In this document: positions 19,017 through 27,746 of the stretch, piece by piece | Position numbering within the stretch: position 1 is the first letter of the stretch | How the letters are laid out: each line of letters starts with the position of its first letter | Origin: Bog-950 sp964631835 | Lineage (GTDB): Bacteria; Bacteroidota; Bacteroidia; Chitinophagales; LD1 | NCBI GenBank assembly: GCA_964631835.1 | Contig: CAZWAD010000003.1 | Span: forward strand, 62,001 to 126,000 | Length of the DNA stretch: 64,000 nucleotides | Reading direction: 5' to 3' | The notes under the pieces: model-generated | Seen by the model: the letters and a program-made list of their open reading frames with translations, nothing else | Told to the model about the DNA's origin: nothing | Database searches by the model: none | Program-made: the position numbers and the translations under genes

Positions 19017-20048
19017 ATGAATACCCAGCCGCTCATTACTGTTCTGATGCCGGTTTACAATGCCGCGTCTTTTTTACGCGAAGCTATAGACAGTGTGCTG
19101 CAGCAAACCTACCGCAATTTCGAGTTTCTGATAATTAACGATGGCTCCTCCGATGAAAGCGAGGGTATTATTCTTTCCTATAAGGATGAACGAATCCGGT
19201 ATGTAAAAAACGAAAGCAATTTAAAATTGATTGCCACGCTCAACAAAGGACTTGAACTGGCAAAAGGGAAATATATAGCCCGCATGGATGCCGATGATAT
19301 TTGTCTACAAAGCAGGTTGGAGAAGCAAGTTGCCCTCATGGAGGAATACCCCGCTATAGGCGTATGCGGCACCTGTGCCGAAACTTTCGGTAGCAAGAAA
19401 GTGGCGATGAGGTACGATGTTGGTGATGAACACATACGCGTAAAAATGCTGTACCGGTGTAACCTGCTGCACCCCTCTGTTATTATGCGTAAAGCAGTAA
19501 TTGACCACTTCGGGTTACGATATAATCCGGAATTTATTCATGCCGAAGATTACGATTTGTTCTATCGCATTGGCAAAGTGGCTAAGTATGCTAACATACC
19601 CGAAGTGTTAATGCTGTACCGCGATCATGCCGAAAGCGTTTCGCGCTTAAACAAGCCACTTCAGCGGGCTAACTCGGCACTGATTATTAAAAAACAATTT
19701 GCCGACTTGGGCATAGAAATTACCGATGCGGAAATTGAACTATACCGCAACCTGATGAACTCGCAGTTTGAAATCAATGAAAGCGAACTCCGGCTTAAGG
19801 AAAAACTACTGCTGAAAATTATTGAAGCAAACCGGACGACACACTTTATTCGCCCGCCAGCTTTTGAAAAAATTCTTTTCGAAAAATGGAAAAGCATTGT
19901 CATGAACACCACACACCTGGGCATGAACGTTTACCGGATAGTAGTGCAATCGTCTTTGCTCCGGTATGGCAGCTTTACACCGGTTGAAAAAATAAAGTTT
20001 TTTGTAAAGGCATTATTGAAGATAAAAACTTCACCGGGAGCAAACTAA
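19017..20048 (+). CDS. Family 2 glycosyltransferase
   Basis: A 343-aa GT-A fold enzyme: ITVLMPVYNAASFLREAI at the N-terminus, the nucleotide-binding NDGSSDES, and the metal-binding DxD as ARMDADDIC. A C-terminal helical region (about 200-343) carries a short amphipathic segment but no clear membrane span. Donor and acceptor unknown. ATG 19017 starts the domain directly; the longer open frame overlaps the upstream methyltransferase gene. A terminator follows at once. Confidence 0.9.
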   Translation: MNTQPLITVLMPVYNAASFLREAIDSVLQQTYRNFEFLIINDGSSDESEGIILSYKDERIRYVKNESNLKLIATLNKGLELAKGKYIARMDADDICLQSRLEKQVALMEEYPAIGVCGTCAETFGSKKVAMRYDVGDEHIRVKMLYRCNLLHPSVIMRKAVIDHFGLRYNPEFIHAEDYDLFYRIGKVAKYANIPEVLMLYRDHAESVSRLNKPLQRANSALIIKKQFADLGIEITDAEIELYRNLMNSQFEINESELRLKEKLLLKIIEANRTTHFIRPPAFEKILFEKWKSIVMNTTHLGMNVYRIVVQSSLLRYGSFTPVEKIKFFVKALLKIKTSPGAN

Positions 20049-20088
20049 AAATCCCCCTCCGGAAGCCGGAAAGGGATTTTATTTTTTT
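20048..20088 (+). terminator. Rho-independent terminator after glycosyltransferase
   Basis: A hairpin formed by AAATCCC and GGGATTT with an inner TCCGG/CCGGA stem (20048-20078), then a long T-run (ATTTTTTT). Confidence 0.85.
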
Positions 20089-20101
20089 ATGGTTGCAAGT
20101 T

Positions 20102-20944
20102 TTAGTCTAAGGTTATGGTTTCAGTAACCCCGTTTTGAGTCAGTGTGGCTATGTTATCGCAAGTGCCGTTTCCGTAATCAATGTAGGTGTTAGCCTCACC
20201 GGTTATGGTCGTTACACTTTTGCCCTGAACAAAATAGATATCGCAGCCAGCCGCTCCTTTCTTGATTAAAGCGCTGGTGATGTTGAATGTGATGTCATTG
20301 CCGTAAAAATCTTTGCCTGTAGCAGATCCTTTCATGGAAAACTTATCGTCTTCTTCAGTGAGTGTGCTTGAGCCGGTAAGCCATTCGCCAAAGAAACTGC
20401 CGTTTACTTCGGACAAGCCTTCGTTTTGGGCAGAAGTCATGATGCAGGAAACAACATAAGTGTATTTGGGCTGACGCGATACGGTCCATCCGTTATTTCT
20501 GTAAGTACACTGTCCGGTATATTCCTTACCGTTAATCGCAAAGCCTTCAAAAGATAAAGTCATATAAGTACCTGCAACTTTAATATCGCTGTTGTTGTAA
20601 GTTACTACAATTTTACCGCTCCTTGTTTTACCATCGTTTCCAACACAGCCTGTGCCATAGTTGAATGTTACGGTCATAGGCATGTTGTTTTCATCGCGGG
20701 TTATAGTAGCACAATCACCAATCATATCCGAAGTACCGATTAAGCCACCGTCTTCGTTTTTAAATGAAAGTTTACTGATGTCCAGACTTAGAGCTATAGC
20801 CTGAGTTTCGTTGGAAATCTCGTCAATAGCCTGAGCATTTTTTGAAGAATGAACCGGGTTCAATTTTTCTTTCTGGCACGAACCCAAAGCCATGGCGGTA
20901 ATTACTGTTATAACTACCAGTGTTTTGTTGAAAGTTGTTTTCAT
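20102..20944 (-). CDS. Lipoprotein of unknown function
   Basis: A 280-aa protein with a lipoprotein signal (VITVITAMALGSC, lipid-bearing Cys23). The mature part is beta-rich with many Thr/Gly/Asn, like other Bacteroidota surface or periplasmic lipoproteins. It contains a CATITRDENNMPMTVTFNYG segment and several Cys residues (CVGNDGKTRSGK, CDIYFVQGK, GTCDNIATL). I do not recognise a catalytic motif. It converges on the glycosyltransferase gene. Confidence 0.75.
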   Translation of the reverse strand: MKTTFNKTLVVITVITAMALGSCQKEKLNPVHSSKNAQAIDEISNETQAIALSLDISKLSFKNEDGGLIGTSDMIGDCATITRDENNMPMTVTFNYGTGCVGNDGKTRSGKIVVTYNNSDIKVAGTYMTLSFEGFAINGKEYTGQCTYRNNGWTVSRQPKYTYVVSCIMTSAQNEGLSEVNGSFFGEWLTGSSTLTEEDDKFSMKGSATGKDFYGNDITFNITSALIKKGAAGCDIYFVQGKSVTTITGEANTYIDYGNGTCDNIATLTQNGVTETITLD

Positions 20945-20972
20945 TTTAATTGTGTTTTTTTGTTTTTAAATA

Positions 20973-21001
20973 ATTGACCTGATAACCTAACGTGTATTTT
21001 T
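20973..21001 (+). promoter_or_regulatory. Putative promoter (TTG-N18-TATTTTTG) upstream of YkuK gene
   Basis: TTG at 20973-20975 and a perfect -7 TATTTTTG at 20994-21001, 18 bp apart. It lies in the divergent region between the lipoprotein gene and the YkuK-like gene and would give a leader of about 145 nt. Confidence 0.45.
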
Positions 21002-21153
21002 GTTTGGCTACAGATGGTGGGTTCTTTAACGGAAAGGGTTTAAAAAGGTTTCAGGAGGTTATAAGACAATTAATAGCAAATTGTTGAAAATTGTTAGAGG
21101 GCAGATTAAAGTTGGCAGGTAATTCTATTTTCATTTGGAGAAACAAAACAGCT

Positions 21154-21642
21154 ATGGAGCCCATACTAAAAGCAAAGTGGAGAAAATTAGACGGCACACG
21201 GATTGAATCGCCTGTAAGCGGGGCAGTGGAAAAAGCGCTTATCCGGGAGCGTGAATTGGGTTATCAGATTAAAGTTTGTATAGGAACAGACTCACAGGTA
21301 CGTGGCAGTGAAATAGAATTTGCAACTGTTATTGTTCTTTTACGCAAAGGGCATGGCGGTTTCATGTTTATTAATAACGAAAAAACAAAGCTGAAAATGA
21401 GTCTTAAAGAGCGGCTTCTTACTGAAGTTTCGCGCTCTATTGAAATTGCGTATTCTCTATGCCCGCTATTCGACAAATACGGAACAGACCTTGAGGTTCA
21501 TGCAGATATAAACACAAATCCGCGCTTTGGTTCACACACGGCCTTAAGTGAGGCAATGGGATATATTCTTTCCATGGGCTTTACGTTCAAGGCCAAGCCC
21601 GATGCTCATGCGGCAAGTTGCTGTGCCAATAAAGTGGTGTAG
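21154..21642 (+). CDS. YkuK-like (DUF458) RNase H-fold protein
   Basis: A 162-aa cytosolic protein matching the DUF458/YkuK family, predicted to have an RNase H-like fold. It shows the first-strand acidic residue in VCIGTDSQVRGS, the VHADINTNPRFGS segment and the C-terminal DAHAASCCANKVV. Enzyme activity has not been settled for the family. ATG 21154 follows a GGAG 13 nt upstream (in TTTGGAGAAAC). The longer frame from 21091 adds 21 poorly conserved residues. Confidence 0.75.
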   Translation: MEPILKAKWRKLDGTRIESPVSGAVEKALIRERELGYQIKVCIGTDSQVRGSEIEFATVIVLLRKGHGGFMFINNEKTKLKMSLKERLLTEVSRSIEIAYSLCPLFDKYGTDLEVHADINTNPRFGSHTALSEAMGYILSMGFTFKAKPDAHAASCCANKVV

Positions 21643-21778
21643 CCGTAAGCCAAACAGGACAAATATTTTTGCTCTGTTAAATTCTTTGCCCCACACTGTT
21701 TATCAATAAATGTGCAGAGTGTAATATTTACGCACTGTACTAAAACATTTGGTCATAAAATCCCGTTGTTGAATAAGG

Positions 21779-24700
21779 ATGATTCATTGGTGTAAACTGC
21801 TTCTCTATTTTGTGTTTTCCATTTTGCTCTGCCAAACAGGAAACTCACACCCTGTTGTTTCCGATTCCTCTGCAGGCGGCTTTCAGGTTTATCAAAAGGC
21901 GCTTTTACAGGGTATAGAGTTCGAGAAAAACCGCATAGCCCATTATTACCGCATAGCTGACAGTAATTTTTTTGAACTGGTTGACAGCGTTACACAGTTT
22001 GCCCTTGACCAAAATGTTTCGGGTGAGCAAAAGAATATTTATCTGACCAGGCTAAAAATATTTCTCCAGAATATATACGGGTATAATGCCAGCGAAAATT
22101 TTAAGTCTGGCAACTATGCTGCCATACTCAGCTATTATCCGGTAATGATGGATTGGGAACAAAAAGACGAACTGCTGCGAAACCTGAAACGCTATTCCTC
22201 TTTTTCTATTAAAGCAGCCCGCCTGATTCCAGATGAAAATACGGCTGAAGAATTTCTGACAGACTATGCTAATGATTATCCCGATGATATTTTCCGCTAT
22301 GTGGAAGAATACAGCGACCGTAAGTTTGCCCTTTCTCTGTTGGAGCGGGCCGTAAGGCTTGCTCCAGAATCTGCCAAAAGATATTTTTCAACGAATACTA
22401 CGGTCAACAATTTTTTCGGGAAAAGTTCAAACCTTTATATCAGAAAATCACGTGAGATATTTGTTCGCTTTGGTGCCAAATCAAATGCTTACTTGCTGCT
22501 TGATGATATTATAAATAAGGAAATGAGCATTGAAGCTGCCGACTCGATTTGCCATAATCCCGACAAGTTATTTCACTTGCTGGTGCAGCGTTCGCTGAAG
22601 CACGAATCGAGCCTTAACTACTCTGTATTTCGCTACCTTGATCATTACTGTATTGAGGCAATGCGCAGAATCAACGAAAACGCGCTTAACTCCGGTAACT
22701 CGAATGAAAAATTCAGGAAATATAGTACTGATGAAATGTTTATTCTGCTTACTTACGGGTATAGAGAACCTACACGGGAAACTTTCAGTCAGCTACTCGA
22801 GATTCTGCAAAAGAAAACTGCCGAAACCCCCGTAAGCAATGTGTTAGTAGCTACACTGGATAAACAAAAACTAAAGGAGTTGATTATTTACTGCGATAAA
22901 AATAAAATGCTCAAAGAACTATTGAGTATTGTTGACGATGAGCGGAAAGAGTATCTTCTTTCACTAACCAATCTTCCTAAGAAAGAAGAACTTTTCCCGA
23001 TGTTTAAAACTTTCGCTAGAGGAAATGCAGTAGTGCAACATGAAAAAAAGGTAATTGAAAAACATGCACCAGCAAGTACAGCGCCTGTTTCAGCAGTGGA
23101 CGAGAAACGTGAAGAAACAGCGTCTGCTGTCTCGGAACCATTGGTTGAACCTATCAAAATTGTTCTGGACGAAAAGGAAAAGATTACGGTAACCCTCAAA
23201 AAAAATATTGTTCAGTCTATTCAAAACATTCCTTCATTCATCAACCACGATTATGCCGAAACGGTTTTAAGTTATGCAGCACTGAAAGAACCGGATGAAT
23301 TATTCAAAAAGACAGAGTTATTCAAAAGCAAAAGATTCAGTAAAAATATTCTCGAGCAATGCGCAATTAATGCTCCTGTTTCAGTGAAGCGCTATTTATA
23401 CAATCCGCAACATCCGGTAAATTATATTCTTCAGTACAGCACTAACCCGGCCGTAAAGAAAATTTTTGAAATCAACACTTTGATAGGGTACAGAAGCAAA
23501 CCGCTGCTTTTGTTAGATGGCATTATGAAAGGCGCGATTACTATCAATGATGCCATAGCTCTTGATAGAGAGCCCGGCAAGTTATACAGCGAATTGGTAA
23601 AAATAATTTCACATCCCGATTACGCAGGTAAATACAGCATTGATAACGAAATGCGCGATTACAGTCTTCGGTTTATCCGTGAAATTAACGACAAGATAGC
23701 TGCCGGTGGTTCGCAGCCGTTTTACGGTGCTGAAAATCTTAACGCCAAAGAGTTATACTTCCTCATGCTTTACGGCAAAGAAGAAGTTTTCACTTCTACA
23801 TTCACAGGCCTTTTTCACCTGTTTATGGAAAAAATTCCAAACCATGATGGCGATGCTTTTCTTCGTTCGGTAAGCCATAATCATTTCCGTGATTTCCTAT
23901 CGTTGTGTTCCAATTTCGGAACTCTGGAAGAATTTTTAACCGGATTTTCCAGGGAAAACAAGAAAGGACTTCTTATTGCATACACGTCTAACCTGGAAAA
24001 GGAGAAAGATGAACTTACAACCATTGTTTTAATTGCCGAAGCCATCTCCAATTTAACCGATAATCAATTGCTTTCGTTGTTGCAGGCCAATGTGAGAACA
24101 GAATTTGATCGCGTGAAGTCAGCCAATGATCAGATCGGACTTTCTATTTACGGAATTTTATCAAGCATGATTTCGGGAAATGCGAAAGTTGAAGCAAACT
24201 GGTACAGAAGAGTTTCGGAACAGTTTAAAATTTCTTCGGTCAACTCACTTCCCTCATCCTCTTTGTTTGCTGAAGGCAAACCGTGTGTGGAGCAGATGTA
24301 TTTTTATAATGATGACGATGGGCGGAGTTCGTTTATCAATTTTATGAATACATTCAGGAATCAGCCCGCATGGAGTATCGAAGACCGGAAGAGTTATGTG
24401 CGGGTGTATTCAAACACCGGAGCGCAGGTCGAAATTTTTGCCAACAAGCCCGAAACCGAACAAAACGGCATCAGTTCAATTGAAGCATACATGAAAGAGG
24501 AAAACCTATCGCCTTCGATCATCATTCACAGAGGGCATAGTTTTCATACCGAATCGACTCTTGAAAAAATACCATCTTCAGCTAAATTGATTTTTGTGGG
24601 TTCGTGCGGAGGGTTTTACAAGATTTCTATGGCGCTGGAGAATGCACCGGAGGCTCATATTATTTCTACCAAACAGGTGGGGACAAAAACAATTAACGAT

Positions 24701-24880
24701 GCCATGCTGTTGGCATTGAATGATAACATCCGAACGGGAAAAGACATTGTATGGAATGATTTTTGGGATAAAATGCGAGAAAAGTTGAAAAGTAATCCAT
24801 ACTTCAACGATTATATTCCACCCAACAAAAACCTTGAAGCGCTTTTCTTCAACGCTTATTACAAAATTCTGGGCGTGTAA
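21779..24880 (+). CDS. Secreted helical-repeat protein with caspase-like C-terminal domain (paralogue A)
   Basis: A 1033-aa protein I cannot name. A signal peptide (LLLYFVFSILLCQTGNS) is followed by an all-helical region holding two copies of one module, about residues 167-345 and 503-686. They share AP(E/V)S(A/V)KRY and a (Y/P)LLLLD(D/G)I segment. A charged linker (about 415-465) separates the copies. The C-terminal domain begins with YFYNDDDG (about 839) and carries IIIHRGHS (His917, His920) and IFVGSCGG (Cys943), each behind a hydrophobic strand, as in clan CD peptidases (caspases, gingipains, CHAT). It lies 7 bp upstream of its paralogue B. The peptidase reading is inference from two motifs and their order. 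Confidence 0.6.
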   Translation: MIHWCKLLLYFVFSILLCQTGNSHPVVSDSSAGGFQVYQKALLQGIEFEKNRIAHYYRIADSNFFELVDSVTQFALDQNVSGEQKNIYLTRLKIFLQNIYGYNASENFKSGNYAAILSYYPVMMDWEQKDELLRNLKRYSSFSIKAARLIPDENTAEEFLTDYANDYPDDIFRYVEEYSDRKFALSLLERAVRLAPESAKRYFSTNTTVNNFFGKSSNLYIRKSREIFVRFGAKSNAYLLLDDIINKEMSIEAADSICHNPDKLFHLLVQRSLKHESSLNYSVFRYLDHYCIEAMRRINENALNSGNSNEKFRKYSTDEMFILLTYGYREPTRETFSQLLEILQKKTAETPVSNVLVATLDKQKLKELIIYCDKNKMLKELLSIVDDERKEYLLSLTNLPKKEELFPMFKTFARGNAVVQHEKKVIEKHAPASTAPVSAVDEKREETASAVSEPLVEPIKIVLDEKEKITVTLKKNIVQSIQNIPSFINHDYAETVLSYAALKEPDELFKKTELFKSKRFSKNILEQCAINAPVSVKRYLYNPQHPVNYILQYSTNPAVKKIFEINTLIGYRSKPLLLLDGIMKGAITINDAIALDREPGKLYSELVKIISHPDYAGKYSIDNEMRDYSLRFIREINDKIAAGGSQPFYGAENLNAKELYFLMLYGKEEVFTSTFTGLFHLFMEKIPNHDGDAFLRSVSHNHFRDFLSLCSNFGTLEEFLTGFSRENKKGLLIAYTSNLEKEKDELTTIVLIAEAISNLTDNQLLSLLQANVRTEFDRVKSANDQIGLSIYGILSSMISGNAKVEANWYRRVSEQFKISSVNSLPSSSLFAEGKPCVEQMYFYNDDDGRSSFINFMNTFRNQPAWSIEDRKSYVRVYSNTGAQVEIFANKPETEQNGISSIEAYMKEENLSPSIIIHRGHSFHTESTLEKIPSSAKLIFVGSCGGFYKISMALENAPEAHIISTKQVGTKTINDAMLLALNDNIRTGKDIVWNDFWDKMREKLKSNPYFNDYIPPNKNLEALFFNAYYKILGV

Positions 24881-24887
24881 ATGTTTT

Positions 24888-27002
24888 ATGAAACTTGGAA
24901 ACGCCATTTCTGTTTTCAGAGTAACTCCTTTCATTTCCCTTTTTATCTGTTCCATAAACCTTTCGGCCCAGAAAGACTCAGCCTTTCGCAAGCCTGACTA
25001 TTATATTGATGTAGAGCAGAACAGGATTGATAAATTTGATGGAAAGCTGGACGGGCGAATAAAACTCAGCGACTCCGCCTCTACGGATGAAGCCGGCAAA
25101 GTTTATTTGAAATTAGTTGACTCCATTCAGAAACTTATTGAAAGTCCTAAGTTTGATGAGGCGCGGAAAAGAATTTTCCGTGAGAGCGTATACATCCATT
25201 TACGGAAAGTAAATCAGAAAACAGTTTATTTTATTAAGACCTATGAAACGCTTTTTCGGTTTATCATCGGAGAGCTAAATAACATCCAGAAAGACAAACT
25301 TTACGAGCACTTGAAATCAAACATTCCGCAAGCGCTTAGAACCATAGAGTTTTTTGCTGATGAAAATGCAGCCGATTCCTTTTTAATTTTCGCTTCTGGA
25401 TCTTACCCGGAACGTGTGTTCGGTGCATATAATATTTACAGAAGCAAAAGTTATTCAGGCAGGGTAATAGAAGAGGCTACGAAGGCCGCTCCGGTAACAG
25501 CAAAGCGGTATTTCAATCCCGGAGAGCCGGTTTACGAAACTCTTAAAAAAAGCAATGACAGTGCTGTAAGGCTTATTCTTTCGATTAAAGAAAAACTTTC
25601 AAGGAAAACAAATGCTTTTGTCCTGTTAGATGATATAGTTAATGGAAATTTATCGTTGGAAGAGGCAGATGAGGTTTCATCATCACACATATCTTTTCTG
25701 CGGGCTATGCTGAAAATAAGGGCAAAGAAAAATCCTTTGGCTGTTCATTCCCTCGAACAGGAACTTGAAATCTATTCTTTGAAATTTGTTAGGGTTCTTA
25801 ATGATCTGCACAACGAGAAAGATGAAGTGCGTTTTGCTTCTGTAGAAGATTTCTCCCCCGAAGAAATTTATACGCTTATCGTTTATAGTGAAGAAGAAAT
25901 TTTTACATCTACGTTTAACGGTCTTTTCAACCGCATGATGAAAAAGCTTGGACCTGTTTCGGGCTTTGAGTTTTTGGGCAAAGTAGGAGATAACCGGTTC
26001 AGAACTTTTATTAAAATGGCGGCAGGCTTTGGTAAGTTGAGTCAGTTTCTGCAAAGTATGACCACACTTCACAGGCAGATGCTGATAATAAAATTTGCAA
26101 GCGGGCTTGAGCTATACAGGGACCTATCGCAGGCGGTGGAGGTAGCTGATGCCTTTGCCAGCATCAGCGATTCACTCATTCTGAGAATTCTCCGGGGGGC
26201 AATCAAATACGAGTATATCAGGCTGAGTACGGAAAATAATTTCAGGGGTACAACCATTTACAGTTTGCTTTCAAGTCTGTTTGTTGAACGTAATATTACC
26301 AACCCGAACTGGTTCTCGTCAGTTTCCAAACAGTATTCCATTCCTAATGTCGGTAATGTAAGCAATGCGAAAATGTTCGACCGCAAAAATATTGACCGGT
26401 GGCTGATTTATTTCTATGATGATGAAGATGGTGATGCTTCGTTTGCGTCTTTTCTGAAAATTTTTACCGACAAAAACTGGAGGGTTGCTGATTCCGGTAG
26501 TTATGTAATTATCAAATCCCTGAACGGAAAAATGGTTCATATTTATGCTAACAAACCGAAACATGAATATGACGGACAGGAAAAACTCGAAAAACTGTTC
26601 TCCCAAAACGATTTTACCGCCAATGTGATGGTCCATCGCGGACACAGCTATTACGCTGGTAAAACAATCGAAAAATTAAAAGAAAACACACAGGTGTTCG
26701 TTCTTGGCTCCTGTGGTGGTTACCACAGCATTTCCTCTATTATTGAGCGAGCACCCGAAGCAGGAATTATTTCTTCAAAACAAATAGGGACGCAATTTGT
26801 AAATAACCCCATGCTGAAACTGCTTGCTGAATACGTACGTTCAGGAAATGATGTGGATTGGAAAAAAATATGGGATGAATTAGAAGTTGCGGTAAAATCC
26901 AATCCGTTGGCGTACGAAAGGTTTTTGGACTACATCCCTCCTCACAAAAACCTTGGGGCCATTTTTATAAAGGCGTACAACAAAATGATGGAGCAGGAAT
27001 GA
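24888..27002 (+). CDS. Secreted helical-repeat protein with caspase-like C-terminal domain (paralogue B)
   Basis: A 704-aa paralogue of the preceding protein with one helical module instead of two. ATG 24888 gives a signal peptide (FRVTPFISLFICSINLSAQ) and begins 7 nt after the stop of gene A, so the genes are probably co-transcribed. Shared segments include APVTAKRYFNPGEPVYETL, AFVLLDDIVNGNLSLEEAD, EEIFTSTFNGLFNRMMKK, YFYDDEDGDASFASFLKIF and the C-terminal motifs VMVHRGHS (His583, His586) and VFVLGSCGG (Cys609). The end KNLGAIFIKAYNKM mirrors KNLEALFFNAYYKI of A. Function unknown; a secreted clan CD-type peptidase is the best guess. Confidence 0.6.
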   Translation: MKLGNAISVFRVTPFISLFICSINLSAQKDSAFRKPDYYIDVEQNRIDKFDGKLDGRIKLSDSASTDEAGKVYLKLVDSIQKLIESPKFDEARKRIFRESVYIHLRKVNQKTVYFIKTYETLFRFIIGELNNIQKDKLYEHLKSNIPQALRTIEFFADENAADSFLIFASGSYPERVFGAYNIYRSKSYSGRVIEEATKAAPVTAKRYFNPGEPVYETLKKSNDSAVRLILSIKEKLSRKTNAFVLLDDIVNGNLSLEEADEVSSSHISFLRAMLKIRAKKNPLAVHSLEQELEIYSLKFVRVLNDLHNEKDEVRFASVEDFSPEEIYTLIVYSEEEIFTSTFNGLFNRMMKKLGPVSGFEFLGKVGDNRFRTFIKMAAGFGKLSQFLQSMTTLHRQMLIIKFASGLELYRDLSQAVEVADAFASISDSLILRILRGAIKYEYIRLSTENNFRGTTIYSLLSSLFVERNITNPNWFSSVSKQYSIPNVGNVSNAKMFDRKNIDRWLIYFYDDEDGDASFASFLKIFTDKNWRVADSGSYVIIKSLNGKMVHIYANKPKHEYDGQEKLEKLFSQNDFTANVMVHRGHSYYAGKTIEKLKENTQVFVLGSCGGYHSISSIIERAPEAGIISSKQIGTQFVNNPMLKLLAEYVRSGNDVDWKKIWDELEVAVKSNPLAYERFLDYIPPHKNLGAIFIKAYNKMMEQE

Positions 27003-27188
27003 CTATTCCTCTGCTTTTTTCTTCCTGGAAGTTTTTTTGGCAGGTGCCTTTTTTGTCGGCTTTTCCTTTTTCGGTGTTGCAACCTTTGGCGCAGCAATAG
27101 CCGCCTTCTTTATTTTATGCGGGCGCGAATTTCCAAATGAGCCCTTGAATCTTTTTCCTTTTGCGGTTCTTTTATCTCCTCTTCCCAT
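27003..27188 (-). CDS. 30S ribosomal protein THX
   Basis: A 61-aa basic protein whose first half (MGRGDKRTAKGKRFKGSFG) is the Thx signature, a peptide that lies in a cavity of the 30S head and stabilises it in Thermus. The second half is a Lys/Ala/Pro-rich tail (KKEKPTKKAPAKKTSRKKK), longer than the short Thermus protein. Its stop touches the end of paralogue B on the other strand. It lies about 110 bp downstream of HU, with a terminator between, so it is likely transcribed alone. Confidence 0.85.
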   Translation of the reverse strand: MGRGDKRTAKGKRFKGSFGNSRPHKIKKAAIAAPKVATPKKEKPTKKAPAKKTSRKKKAEE

Positions 27189-27246
27189 AATTGGTTTTTA
27201 TTTAGTGGGGCGAATGTAAAAAATGAAATTGCATTTGAAAGCAAAC

Positions 27247-27281
27247 AAAAAACCCTGGCGGTAATTCGTCAGGGTTTTTTG
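27247..27281 (-). terminator. Rho-independent terminator for HU
   Basis: Hairpin of AAAACCCTG and CAGGGTTTT around a 12-nt loop, flanked by A and T runs, just after the HU stop on the minus strand. It could work in both directions. Confidence 0.8.
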
Positions 27282-27295
27282 TTTAACTTGATTAA

Positions 27296-27571
27296 TTATT
27301 TGTTTACTTTTTTGGCAAGTTCGGCACCGGCTTTAAACTTGGCTACCTTTTTTGCCTTAATGGTAATTTCTTTTCCGGTACGGGGGTTGCGCCCTTTACG
27401 GGTTGCGCGCTTCGAAACCGAAAATGTTCCGAAACCAACTAAAGTTACTTTGCCGCCCTTCGCAAGAGTAGCGCCTACTGTATTGATGAAAGAATCAATA
27501 GCATCGCCAGCTTGGCTTTTTGTAATCTTGGCATCTTTCGCCACTTTGTCGGTAAGTTCTCCTTTGTTCAT
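27296..27571 (-). CDS. hup: HU family DNA-binding protein
   Basis: A 91-aa histone-like protein that bends and compacts DNA as a dimer. The N-terminal helices (MNKGELTDKVAKDAKITKSQ), the VTLVGFGTFSVSKR strand and the DNA-inserting arm GRNPRTGKEITIKAK with the conserved proline are complete. Expression is probably high: a near-ideal Bacteroidota promoter lies 39 bp upstream. Confidence 0.97.
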   Translation of the reverse strand: MNKGELTDKVAKDAKITKSQAGDAIDSFINTVGATLAKGGKVTLVGFGTFSVSKRATRKGRNPRTGKEITIKAKKVAKFKAGAELAKKVNK

Positions 27572-27609
27572 GAGTTTAGTTTTTAAGAGTTAGTGAAATT
27601 TAAGCCGGT

Positions 27610-27640
27610 CAAATATAGCGGCAGTTTGTTTCCCTCCAAA
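27610..27640 (-). promoter_or_regulatory. Strong Bacteroidota promoter for HU
   Basis: On the minus strand a TTTG (-33, 27637-27640), exactly 19 bp, then TATATTTG (-7, 27610-27617): a full match to the TTTG-N19-TAnnTTTG consensus. The best promoter in the window. Confidence 0.8.
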
Positions 27641-27746
27641 TCTTCCAAATGTTTAAAATTGTTGATAAGACCCGAATGGTTTCCTTGCCACCTGAACTGT
27701 TCCATATTTGCATTCTGTGTAAACTTTGACGAATCGCAGCAGTCTG

